Shown: positions 35,870-46,790 of the stretch, piece after piece
Layout of the letters: each line of letters begins with the position of its first letter
How positions within the stretch are numbered: position 1 is the stretch's first letter
The notes under the pieces: generated by a model
What the model saw: the letters and a program-made list of their open reading frames with translations, nothing else
Databases searched by the model: none
What the model was told of the DNA's origin: nothing
From: Paramecium tetraurelia
Taxonomy: Eukaryota; Ciliophora; Oligohymenophorea; Peniculida; Parameciidae
Length of the DNA stretch: 64,000 nt
Assembly (NCBI RefSeq): GCF_000165425.1
Contig: NW_001799577.1
Coordinates: forward strand, 62,001 to 126,000
Direction: 5' to 3'
Program-made: the position numbers and the translations under genes

Positions 35870-36381
35870 TGTTTTTAATAATATTCAATAATATTATTAA
35901 AACCTATAATTTGAATGGATATTTGGTATTAATTAATTATAATGAATGATGAAATATCATATAATATTATATATATAAATTAATAATTATTAAGAAATCG
36001 TATTGAATATAAATGAATGATCATACTTGGTAGTTAATTACCAAAGGTTTATATGAGTTATTAATTGCATAAACAATTGAACTTCTCTTTCCTATTTAGA
36101 TTTATGTTCTCCTCAATTTAAGATTCAATGAATAATATTGTGTAATATGATTTACGAAGGATATCAAGATGTACAAATATACTTTATATATAATGAATTA
36201 GAATATTAATAGATGGCTAGGTAATGCAACTAGACTAAATCTCTATTATTTAAATACTTCATTAAGTGAGATGTATAATAAATTATAAAATTGTAAAGGA
36301 TCTATTCCTTAACCCTTTATCGATTAACAATAAGAAGTTTTATCTAATTTTGTTGAGATATGATGTATAAAACAATATTTG
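35870..36381. other. Intergenic between minus-strand genes
   Basis: 512 bp with strong AT bias and several ATATAT runs. No frame with coding character in either direction. It should hold the promoter of the lipase gene and the 3' end of the Myb gene. Confidence 0.4.
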
Positions 36382-37379
36382 TCAATCAGTTAATATAAGT
36401 TTGACTATGGATTCTCTTATGCCTGGCAGAGTATCTAAATTATGATTGGAAAAGGATTTCAAAATTCTTTCGATGTTGGTATGACATTGCTATACTGTGT
36501 AAGCTCCTTTGTACTATTGTTATTTTGTTTGTAATGTTTTGCAATCAGACCGCTATAAATCTGTTGAATCCTCATCTTCACTGGCTGAGATATCAAATTG
36601 TTCTGATCCATCTTATGAACTATCTATATCATTCGGAGATGATATCACATCCACTGATGAAGTATCTTCCTATAACTTTATTTTCTTCTATTACAATAAC
36701 TATTAAATCATAATAATGTTTACATATTAATATCTGTCTATGCAGCTCTGTGGGTTCTTCTCTTGGAATCTGGGAGTGATTTGATTCCATGCTCCTTTAT
36801 ATATTTTATATGCTATCCAAAGCATTTTATCATCCATGGCATTCCAGACATTCTAGTATTGATTTTACACTTATTTCTAGTATTGTTCTCTCTTCTGCTG
36901 TTACTGCTGTTGTTGTTATTGAATTTGTAACAATTTATTTGGTTATTTAGCTAACACTTCTTAAAATTATTGTAAATGCATTGATTCGCTAGAGGAGTCT
37001 TCGTTGTAATCAAATTTAGGATTATATCTTCTGGGTATTTCTTTTCTTTATTTCATTTATTTTTTCATCTTTTGTAAGTGGTTATCTTTATCAGAAAAGT
37101 CTTCTCTTGCTAAGGCTTCTAATCTCATTAGGGTTTCTTCTTTCTATATATACTATTCAATTATATTACATGCTTGAGTATTTTCCATCTTGCTTAACAT
37201 TGCCTTGAGTCCTTAGATGGAATCTCATCTTGGATTTTAGTCCATTGAGTTCCATATTTTCTTATTGCTTTTAATAGCAACTCGTCTTCGACTTCCTTCC
37301 ATTTTTTCCTTGTTGGCAGTAGTCTATTTCTTTCATGTCCATCATTTTTTTGACAGAAATCTAAGAATTCGTTAATCAT
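36382..37379 (-). CDS. Myb/SANT-domain DNA-binding protein
   Basis: Introns of 26 and 24 nt give 315 codons. The first Myb repeat is near residue 25: KWKEVEDELLLKAIRKYGTQ then WTKIQDEIPSKDSRQC, with the three spaced aromatic/Trp anchors. A Gln-rich linker (IQQQQQQQQQKREQYQ) leads to a second repeat, WNAMDDKMLWIAYKIYKGAW then NQITPRFQEKNPQSCIDRYQ. An acidic Ser-rich stretch follows (SSVDVISSPNDIDSSQDG). Likely a nuclear DNA- or chromatin-binding factor; R2R3-type arrangement with an unusually long spacer. Specific subfamily (c-Myb, SNAPC4) not decidable. Confidence 0.8.
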
Positions 37380-37950
37380 AAATAATTGAATGAGTCTTGG
37401 TTCACATTATCACTTTATTAGAAAATTTATTTAATGATTATTTTATCTAATATAAAAATTGTTATAATTATTTTGTTTCATATATATTTCAACCCTAATT
37501 AGTATAAATATTGCCATCTCAATTTAATTTTAATCCCAATTCATATTTCAATAGTAATAGGGTGGATCAACTTCAATTCTGAATATTTGTTATGAATCTA
37601 GTTGTTTTCACCTTTAATTTAATGATATCTGTCTAAATTTTTGATTTATGCAAACCATACAGAAAAAATAAGTTATATTAAAATTAATCGAAATATCAAA
37701 ATCTTTAATATTCATATGTCTAAATTAAGCAATATATAAAAACATTCATTTAATTATACTTCTAGTATTAGATCTGTTAATTTGATAATCCTAATTATTA
37801 AATGAGAACTATGTTCTATGAGTTGATTAACCATACATTTTTGGCTTTAAAATTAGCTATTATATTCATATATTAATGTAATTATGCAGTAAATATAAAA
37901 TTATATCTCAACTAATATTGTTTGATCTTTTGACAACTCTTTATAAAATA
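37380..37950. other. Intergenic, upstream of the Myb gene
   Basis: 571 bp, the longest spacer of the window. AT-rich; no coding frame, RNA-like fold or repeat recognised. Presumed promoter region of the Myb gene plus the 3' end of the next minus-strand gene. Confidence 0.4.
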
Positions 37951-38890
37951 TCAGCCAAATTATTTAGCTCGGATATGTATCTAAATAAAGTTATTGATTT
38001 AATACCCTCTTGGGATTGAAGTAACTTCTTAAGTTGATAGAGATTGGAAATGGGATGTCATCCTTACAATATCTGTTAAGGGGAACTTCTCCACATATCT
38101 ATTTGATAATTGAGGAGAGTGATTTCTTTGAAAAGTTTGTTATTTAGGAGGATTGAATGTATCCTTAAAGGAGAAGGATTATTTATTATCAAATAGAGTA
38201 TTCTTGTTACTTTTAGAATAAAGAAAATTAGATTGATTGTTATCAAACAATCCTTTTTAAGTTTCATTGACATATTTATAAAAGCCTGGTTTGTCTCCAG
38301 TTGAAGAAATTTTATTTGTGATTGACTTATTTTAGAGAATCAATTAGACATCTAGACGATTGTCCCAGTTTTTGAATCTTTCTAGTTTTTCTTTTGATTT
38401 TTGAGGGGAATCTTTATATCCTGATCCAAGAGTATTCTATCTAGCAGGTTTAGGAAATGATGTAAATGAATTATCGAAGTAATCATTTCTTGGTGATCTC
38501 TTAAACAACTATTCAACTTTGTCTTTATTATGTTTTGTTTACGGTCCTTTAGAAGTAAAGATTTCTTCATAATTTAAACCTCCAAGTAGTTTTGACTTTT
38601 TTGGTGATTTCCTACTGACTTTCTATTAGTCTCTATAACGATGTTAACATAGATAAATACAATACGACTCTCTCAGCTTTGCTCCAAGAGGCAAATAAAG
38701 AAGAGGACTTTTCTTGAGGTTAAGCAAAGGGTTCTCTTGATGAGACATTTGTTCTAACATCCCTTCTGTAATCAGCCAATTGTTTTGTGTTCATTTAATT
38801 AGTGGCTTAGAAGGTAGCAAATCCAGTTGAACTATTTGATTTTTCATATCTAGATTGCTTCTATGGTGAAAATAGTGAAGGTGAACGCAT
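37951..38890 (-). CDS. Unrecognised Ser/Asn/Lys-rich protein
   Basis: Not recognised. One 28-nt intron gives 303 codons. It starts MRSPSLFSPQKQSRYEKSNS and is mostly low complexity: Ser, Asn, Lys and Phe recur in short repeats of the type 'FxNxxxxxFxS' (NDYFDNSFTSFPKPARQN, FDNNQSNFLYSKSNKN, FDNKQSFSFKDTFNPP). Many Ser/Thr-Pro and Arg-Ser-Pro sites (SRKSPKKSK, RNHSPQLS) suggest phosphorylation by proline-directed kinases. No folded domain is visible. Lies 62 bp downstream of the CK1 gene on the same strand. Confidence 0.6.
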
Positions 38891-38952
38891 GTTAAGCAAA
38901 TATGAGTTATAACAAACAAAAATTAATAATAAAAATTATTTTTAATAAAAAC

Positions 38953-39891
38953 TCATTTACACCAATCAAACTAATTATCAACAGTTATTCTTTCCTATTA
39001 ACAAATAGTATCGAGCAAGCCTCTCAAATATTTATAATTAGGTTCTTCCTCAAATTCTAAATTTCTAGCGTGTTTTAATATTAAACCAAATTCTTTGGGG
39101 ACTCCTTTGCATAATTCATCATATGTTGTGGTCATCTTCTTCTCCATAATTCTTTCATATCTTGAAAAATGATAAGGATAAATTACTTTTCTCTCTTATT
39201 TTTTGCTCTCATATTTTACCAAGGCAAAGTCGATTTGAGAAAATAAAATAATACATATGCCATACATTCAATATCGTCTCTTCTACTTTACTCTAATGAA
39301 TATTTACTAAAACACATTACCTACACCCAAATGAGTGTTTAAGCTGCAATATCTAGCTGTTCCAGTCAATGTCTTCGATTCTCTATAAGGAATGTGTCCA
39401 TTCTCTTTAATGAATCGTTTTGCCAATCCAAAGTCTAAGATGTATATTTTATTTTATTTATTGGTCTTCCCAATCAAAAAGTTATCAGGCTTGATATCTC
39501 TATGTATGATGCCTTTAGAATGAATGAATTCGATTCTCTCCAAAAATTGTAATCCAATCATCACAACTGTTTTTAAAGAAAACTTTTTTTTCTTTGACAC
39601 AAATATTTCTTCTAAGGATGACCCTAATAGATCCATGACCATAAAAGTATAGCCGCCTTCCTCTGATGTGTAATAGACATGAGGTATGCCTCTATCAATA
39701 CTTGAATTATCTGCCAATAATCTTTTATAAATTTCGTGTTCATATCTCAACTAAGGACATTAAGAAGAGATGGGCTCTAATTTTATAGCTACTTCAATGT
39801 TATTTTTTGTGTTCACTCCCAGGTAGATATCTCCGAAAGCACCAGAACCTAGCTTTTTTTTTAATTCAAAGTTTTATCCAATTTTTTGCAT
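38953..39891 (-). CDS. Casein kinase 1 (compact form)
   Basis: Two introns (28 and 26 nt) give 294 codons, essentially a bare CK1 catalytic domain. Starts [20 protein letters not shown] with [10 protein letters not shown]; catalytic lysine in [24 protein letters not shown]; and the CK1-specific 'S-I-N' region as [13 protein letters not shown] with [26 protein letters not shown]. The close, [17 protein letters not shown], is the CK1 C-lobe signature and the end FDWCK matches 'FDW' in other CK1s. It differs clearly from the CK1 at 5715-7291 in lacking a tail, so they are not recent duplicates. Confidence 0.93.
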
Positions 39892-40163
39892 TAAAAGCTT
39901 TTTATTAATTAAAATAAGGTTCTAATCAAACCACTCATTTATATAATGTATGTAATTTATCTTAATCTCAAATTATAATCCTAGTAAATGTATATATTAC
40001 GGTCTTTTATAAGAATAATTTAATATATTTCAAATTGAGATTAAAACATATGAGGAATACCTAGAATTTGCAAAACCTATATTTAATCTCAATTGTTATT
40101 AAATGATATAGATTATACAATCATATATAGAGTAAATTATGATGAGTGTTTTATATTAAAATA

Positions 40164-40887
40164 TCAAATTTCGATATGATTTTTTAATTGAAAAAATACA
40201 ATCACTTCTATAACGATGATAGCAATAGATCCACTTAAATAAATGTATTTAGTTAATTGGGTTTATTTAGTGCTATTAGTTAATTGCAATTATTGCTGCT
40301 TTTTTTGCTCATATGAAAAGTATTATCCCAATATCATACATTAGGTGCCAAATAAGAGAGATCCAACCATTAAAATCCCATGAAACTTAAGACTTGTTAT
40401 ATACATGATAGATAACACAATAACTACTTTAATTAGGGTGAGACCGTAATCTTGACTCCCTTGAAGATCAAAATAAAATTATAATTATTGTTGTGCAGAA
40501 CACTTTTCTTGTTTATAGTATTGTATATTTACATAACATTTGTTGTTGCAAATATAAAGCGTAGCCGATTGCCCCAATATGGAAGGAACCACAGACTCTA
40601 TAATAATCAATGACATTTAAGTACCCAACTTGTTAACTAACGATGGCTTAAAATAGAGTTGAGGAGATCCCACTCATAAAGTAAATCAGGATTGTGTTTC
40701 TAAATCCTATATTATGTTCAATGAATGAAAAAAAATGCATTTTAAAGAGCAGCGAGAAGAACAAGTGAGTTTCGTTTTTGTGTTGTTCTAGACTCAATAA
40801 CAATCTCCAGAATTCTGACTTTGTGTAAATGGGGTACAATTGACCAAAATTAAACAAGACTTTTTGATGTGGTCGGAGAGTAAACAT
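40164..40887 (-). CDS. Rhomboid-like multi-pass membrane protein, probably inactive
   Basis: One 25-nt intron gives 232 codons. The layout follows rhomboids: SEFWRLLLSLEQHKNETHLF (family 'W RLxTxxFxHxxxxHL'), FKMHFFSFIEHNIGFRNTIL (family 'xFGxxlExxxGxxrFL'), YFMSGISSTLFQAIVSQQ, then FHIGAIGYALYLQQ where active rhomboids carry GxSGaifG. Here that site reads C-G-S-F-H, without the GxSG catalytic serine motif. Later helices (KVVIVLSIMYI, LMVGSLLFGTQCMI, IAIIVIEVIVFF) complete the fold. Likely a rhomboid pseudoprotease; Derlin or another helical family is the alternative. Only 33 bp separate its start from the divergent JmjC gene. Confidence 0.55.
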
Positions 40888-40920
40888 CTAGGTTTGTTGG
40901 TATGTTAAGGAAATGAAGTA

Positions 40921-43113
40921 ATGAAGAAGATCAATGATAATAATCCAATAAGTGAAACTGTTTCTCTAATTAAATTGGATTCTTTACTTTCATTAATGGG
41001 CAAATTGAATAATGGAGCATTTGAAGGAATGATTCTTCTCTGGGATTTGACTAAATTTAAGAGTTCATTTTTTTATTATATTTATTTTAATATCGCCTTG
41101 GAAATTATTTACAAAACTAATTTAAATAAAAACATGAACCTTTTTGCAGAATTTGTTAATCTTCACTATTCCCCAACCCCTTAAGAGCAAGAACTTCTAG
41201 AAGAAATCAAAAGCGAGAACTTGATATAACCAATTGAAGAATAAGCCAATCCATTCAAATTCAAAGGGCTCCTCGATTCCTACCTAGATTCCTACAACAG
41301 AACTTAACCATAGAGAATCAAAGACCATCTCAATAAATTTCATTAACCAATATCAGATTGGGTTGATCAACCTGTATTTTTGTGGGAAATCCCTCGGGAA
41401 GTCTTAGACCAATTAAATAGAGGATACTTTAAATTATAAAATATAAGACATAATCATGGTTCAGAATCAGTTATGTTGACTCAACAACTCAAAGCAGCCC
41501 AAGACAACACAGAAAAGTCATATTTCTCAATGACCCTGTCAAAATACCTGGATTACTTACATGATCCAATAGATTTCTTTTTCAGGAACAAGTAATATAA
41601 TCCAAACAAATTACTCTCCTTGTTTGATCTACAGATTGAGAGTTGGGAGGAAGAGTCCTTTAAATTATATGAATACATCCCTTAATGCTTTTTAAAGGAG
41701 GATGGTTTGAGTTACTTAAGAACAAAGATCAAAAATGTTAATGAACTCCAAATTAACATCATGACTCCAGGAAGTTGGTAAGGAGCAAAGCAAGAACCTG
41801 GAGCAGTCAATCGAATCAACTTGAATCATGGACCTGGAGACTGTTTATGGATTGTTATTGACCCGGAACATATTGAAAACTTATTCTAAAATGAAAAACA
41901 ATTTATTCTATAACAAGGAGAATGCTATTTGTAAAGAGAATGCTTAAAGAAACACGGCATCCCTTATAAGAGATTCATTTAAAAACCTGGAGACCTCGTA
42001 ATTTTAGGGGCCGGAGCCTTCTATTAAATGGAATGCTTATCTACTACAATCACCACTGGTTGGAGTTACTTGGCTATGAATTCATATTCTTATCAATAAA
42101 TGATGAAAAGATAATAGATCAATATCAAATACTAAATCAAACCCGAGTTCCCTCTCAAAAACCTATTTTTGGATATATATATCCATAACTAGAATGAACA
42201 ATTGAGAATTTATCTACTAGAATTCATAAATTAAGAGCAAAAAGTAATAAGAGAATTGATACAAAAGAAGAAGATTTATACATTGGATATTAATTATTTA
42301 ATGAGAAAACATTGCTTTTGTGTTGAATGCAAAGAGGAAATATTTATATTTTGTTATCATATCTAACAAAAAGTCCTTTGCTTGAAATGTGACAAAAACT
42401 ATTAAGTCCAATGTTAATACAATGTCAACATTTTATAACTTCTCTTATCCTCTGAAGAACCCATAAAATGTTCGTATCACTATTGTTCTTAATATGAATA
42501 ACAAAACATTAAGTGCACAGCTAAATTTAAACAATCAAAAAAGAAGAAAGCTAAAAGTCCTTAATCAATAAAGGAGAGTTCCACTTCAAATATAGAGAAT
42601 ATACTCAGATAGAAGAGTTATATTTAAGAGGAAGAAAAGGAATCTAATCAATAAAAACAAACTAAGAAATCAGATAAAAAACAAAATAATCGGGAAATCA
42701 AAGTTAAAGGTGAATAAGCTGATCCTTCTAAACAACTCAAATCTAAAAAACATGGAACTAACAAAGATACATAGAATTAAGAATCAAAATAAATATAAAA
42801 CCCAGAAAAGATGGATGATGATAGCAATAAGGTAATCTAGATTGTAGATGAACCTCCTAATCTTAAGACTTATGTAATTACAACCAGAAAGAGAAAGTAA
42901 ATATTGGAAATTAAAAAAGATGAGGAATTTAAGAAAAAGAAATAATCTTCTGTTAAACCAGTAATTAAATCAGATAAACAGAAACAAAAATTCACATCTA
43001 TTTACAACAAAGTTAGATTATCAGAAGAAGAAATGAATGAGATCTTAGGCCTTTAAAATTAGCAATCACAAGACAGAATTTACAAAAAAGGTGAGAAGAT
43101 TTTAACACTTTGA
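40921..43113 (+). CDS. JmjC-domain protein lacking the iron-binding residues
   Basis: Intronless, 730 codons. The N-terminal ~270 residues are unassigned. The JmjC fold spans ~280-400: NIMTPGSWQGAKQEPGAVNR, INLNHGPGDCLWIVIDPEHI, LKKHGIPYKRFIQKPGDLVI, GAGAFYQMECLSTT and TGWSYLAMNS, in the same order as KDM4/KDM5-type JmjC proteins. At the HxD/E site the residues are K-Q-E (41788-41796) and at the distal His site Q replaces H (42025-42027), so Fe(II) binding looks lost. A Cys-rich segment (HCFCVECKEEIFIFCYH, VLCLKCDKNY, CSYHYC) and a long Lys-rich tail with nuclear-signal-like runs (KFKQSKKKKAKS) follow. Probably a nuclear chromatin factor. Confidence 0.72.
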
Positions 43114-43599
43114 AAATGCATTCATAGTTGAAATTACATATATATATGAATATCTATTAAATAATTGAATTTATTTGATTTATATTTTATTAGATATTTT
43201 TGTATTATATAAAAAAGAGATTTAAATAAATACAAACTATTCTCATTCATTTTAAATATTTAATACATTTTAAGATTATGAATGAATAGCATGCTAAGAT
43301 AAGTGTCTCAAAAACCTCGGTTTTTCTTTTTTTGTACATTATGATGATTTTCTTTACTATTATTCCTGAATCTAATTATTTGAATTAATTTGGGCTTGAT
43401 CGTTTGGTTTAGCTCTCAAATTCGACAACAATATACTTTAGTCTGAAACTTATTACTTTGTAAACCCAGTATAATCTGAGATCACTCTTTATCTCTTATC
43501 TTCTCCATCATTTATATCTATAGTTTTTATTATACTAGATGTCATTCTAGCTTAGCTACAAATTAATTGTTTTTAACTTACAATGTTGATTGATCATTT
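43114..43599. other. Intergenic, convergent 3' ends
   Basis: 486 bp between the stop codons of the JmjC and Sel1-repeat genes. AT-rich with one GC-richer patch (about 43311-43325, CTCAAAAACCTCGG). No coding frame or recognisable RNA. A small non-coding RNA cannot be excluded. Confidence 0.35.
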
Positions 43600-45579
43600 T
43601 CAATTTATGAGGCATTAAATGGATTTGAAAATTAACTTTACTTTCTGAACCTTGATTTCCAATCACTTTACTTAACCAATTACAAAAAGCCAAGGTTGGC
43701 CTAAAATATTTCTGGTTTCTCTCCCTCTTTCTTTTTTATTTAATCTTTTTTCGAACATAAACTCAACTCCAATTTGCACTTAGAACAACCCAAATTAGCC
43801 CCTAAACTAATTATTGATAAGCCCTATAATTTACTTAAATAATTAGGTAGCAAATTAATTATTATTTTCACTCTGTGCTATTTTACCTCTATAATAAAAT
43901 GTTAGATTCTCAGCTTTATGCTATATTTAATCATAAGAATCCAATAATTGCAGAAATACTGGTATGTTGATTCTATTAATAACTAAATTATTATATTTTC
44001 TTTCTAACATTAGCCTAGCACAGTCTATATTACCCTTCATTGCCCCTTGTTCCAAAATCAATTCCGCCATCATTTGATTTGGCTGCACTTCATCCTTAAT
44101 ACCTTCAATCAAGATTTTGGCCAAATCATAATAGGCAGGCAAGTAATCATTATTTTTAGCCTCCAATAACAATTGATAAACAAATTATATCCTATTCTTT
44201 CAAATATTAAGGTTAAAATACTTTGTAAATGGATATTTTGTACATCTTTTAATAGAGTTTAGCTAATTTATATTTGGCTTCTACATTTTCCTGTTTTCTA
44301 GCATGCTTGAGATAGATCTCAGATTATGAGTAATCACTTTCCAAAATAACTTGAAATATTTAATTGTTTATACAATCATCTAATTTATGTCCATAACAAT
44401 ATAAGTCTCCCAAATAAATCTGTGATTCAACATGTCCTGAATCAGACGCTATTTTAAGCATTGAAATTGCAAATTGGCACTCATCATCCCTAGGATTTCT
44501 TGGATTATCGAATTTACTGGTTGATTTTTAGGCTTCTCCAAATACTTTATTTTAGACTTTTCCTTCCTTAAATTAATTTTAAGAATATGGTTACTAATAT
44601 TAGTTTTGCCATAAAATAAATGCCGATTGGACAATTTTGGTCAGCACTCTCTGAAAAGTATTGATAAGCCTATATAAATAGTCTTGATATTGTTACTTTA
44701 TCATAATCTTATTCACAAAATTGGCCTTCCAAAATTAATTAACCCAATATAGCTTTGGCTATGGGATAGTCCTATTTGGCTAGATCTTCAAATAGGGCAA
44801 TCGATTGTAATTAATTCTTTTAAAGGCCTAATCCAGAATATTGTTGCAAAGCCTTAAGGATATTTTTTTATTAGACGGATTACGTTTAAATGAGTTTCTT
44901 TTGGTCTAAAATGAGTGAGGAGGGTTTGGATGATGAAATTTGAGTTTTTTCTTGTATGATAGTTATTTTCCATTGTTCTATTTTATTGAGTAGATCAGTT
45001 TCCCTTATTAATGAATCCTTTTAAATTTTGATGGTTGCTTGCTAGTTTTCTAATAAAATTAGATTTTCCCAAAAAAATGTATAATGTTGTAATTTTCTTA
45101 CGTATTAATCAAATTATTATAATAGTATCATTTTACCACAAGATTTCGAAGAGAATAGTAATTAAAATAAATCTTATAAATCCTATAATATTCGATTGGT
45201 ATCTCGTTCTATATTTAATATAGTTTAATTAATCAAAATTCGAATTTTCTCGTGCTGTGATATTTCTTCTACAATTTTATATAATTTATTAAGAGTCTAA
45301 GTAGTCATTTCTTTTTCATAAGGTTTCATAAAATTTGACTGGTTTGTCAATACCAACAGTGAAGCTATGATCACATAACAAAGACATACTTATCATATTG
45401 GTAGTCATTTGGTCTTTAAAAACCAATTTCTTTGCTTAGGAGTCTTAAAAATAACTTGGAAATACTTTCTCCAAATATTTTTGAAACTCCAATACGCAGT
45501 CGTCTAGAATAGTCGATTAAATAGAATTCCCTATGGTACTGTACAAATTAGGGATTATTTAATCTATTCCTAAATTCAT
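43600..45579 (-). CDS. Sel1-repeat / coiled-coil protein
   Basis: Starts MNLGIDQIIPNLYSTIGNSI. The first part contains Cys/His-bearing segments (MSMSLLCDHSFT) and a coiled coil (TLNKLYKIVEEISQHEKIRI, ERDTNRILQDLQDLF). Sel1-like helical repeats follow: ALFEDLAKQDYPIAKAILGQ, AYQYFSESADQNCPIGIYFM, EAKNNDYLPAYYDLAKILIE, AELILEQGAMKGNIDCARLM. Sel1 repeats are protein-interaction scaffolds. A 19-nt intron after SFT and a 27-nt intron near the end (hiding a TGA) were placed; others in the middle were not, and the stop at 43600 depends on that last intron. Without it the protein would end about 90 bp earlier. Confidence 0.65.
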
Positions 45580-45698
45580 ATTATATTTTAATATTAATTT
45601 ATAAAAGTAAAATGGCCTCCACACTTCGGAACATTTAGAGTGAAATAATGGTGATTAGCAAAAACAAAAATTATATTATATTTAATTCAATGGTGAAG

Positions 45699-46424
45699 TC
45701 AATCTTGTTCGATTGATTTCCTTTCTGAGTTTAACTAATTTTATTAACTTAACATAAATTGAGTTTTGAATTACTACAATTAAATAAATTGTACATCCAA
45801 GTATCCTGGAGGAAATTTGATGTTGATATTCAAATCAGTGACTGTTTCACCATTTTATTAGGCTTCGATAATCATTTTCTAGATTAAATCAAAATATAAG
45901 AGATTTTTACAGCAAATTTTTCTCGGTCTGTTTTGTTCCCTCCATCATGCTTTAATTTGATGTGCAAGTTCAAAGAAACATCACTTCCATATTACTTATT
46001 ACATTTCTCATACGGACAGACGAATGATTTCTCTATTTCTTAAGAAGTTCGTCTGTTTTTCTTTTTGTGACGATAACTTAGAGCTTGATGCAACTCTTGT
46101 TGTAATTTCTATGCCATTTTACTAATACATTACATCGATTTCAGTTATTAATTCATGCAATTTTTAATTTTAAGAATGCAATTCATTCACTTTTTTTATA
46201 GTCATTTCATTCAGAATATAATATCTCCAGAACTCCTTGTAGTAATTGATGTCATTATTATATTCTAATTTTGAATAAGACATTCAAGTACCTTAATTTT
46301 AATCCTTATTTTGAAGTAATAATTCCGTAGATTGATCATCAAGCGATGATTTCACCTCTTATAACTGTTTCAATTTCCTATTTAATTCATCATCAACAAT
46401 ATTCCAATCCCTAGTCTTATTCAT
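45699..46424 (-). CDS. C2H2 zinc-finger protein
   Basis: Introns of 27, 25 and 32 nt give 213 codons. Starts MNKTRDWNIVDDELNRKLKQ, a coiled-coil N-terminus (LQEVKSSLDDQSTELLLQ). A basic stretch HKKKNRRTSQ precedes one C2H2 finger, FVCPYEKCNKQYGSDVSLNL then HIKLKHDGG, with C-x4-C-x12-H-x4-H spacing. After the finger comes a compact region (DLNINIKFPPGYLDVQFIQL). The finger's 'CPYEKCNKxY' opening followed by 'SLNLHIKxKH' resembles fingers of ciliate nuclear proteins. DNA or RNA binding is likely; the target is unknown. Confidence 0.75.
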
Positions 46425-46790
46425 TAACTGTAATATATATTTATAATTAAATCAAATAATAATAATTCAAAAGAATGATTAGATATTCCTTCTCATTTAT
46501 TTTTCCCCTCTCCTCTTCAACATATATTTCCATCAAAATTACAATAGAATAATAATGGTTGTCATAGCATGAGTATCAATTTTCTATTCTCTTCTTGATA
46601 ATACTATAAATCAGTAACAATTCAATAGAACTTGAATTTAACATCATTATTATGAGAATTGGCATCTGCTTTTACCATAAATTAGTATGTCAGTGTCTTT
46701 TTTCACAATAACAAAGGTTTTTTTCAAATAGAAAAATTGATGCCAATTTTGCTGTAAGTGAAGTGCAAATAAAATTAGAAATAATTATTA
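46425..46790. other. Intergenic, divergent C2H2 / pseudokinase-MORN
   Basis: 366 bp, AT-rich, with no recognisable coding frame or RNA. It must hold both promoters; no motif could be singled out. Confidence 0.4.
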
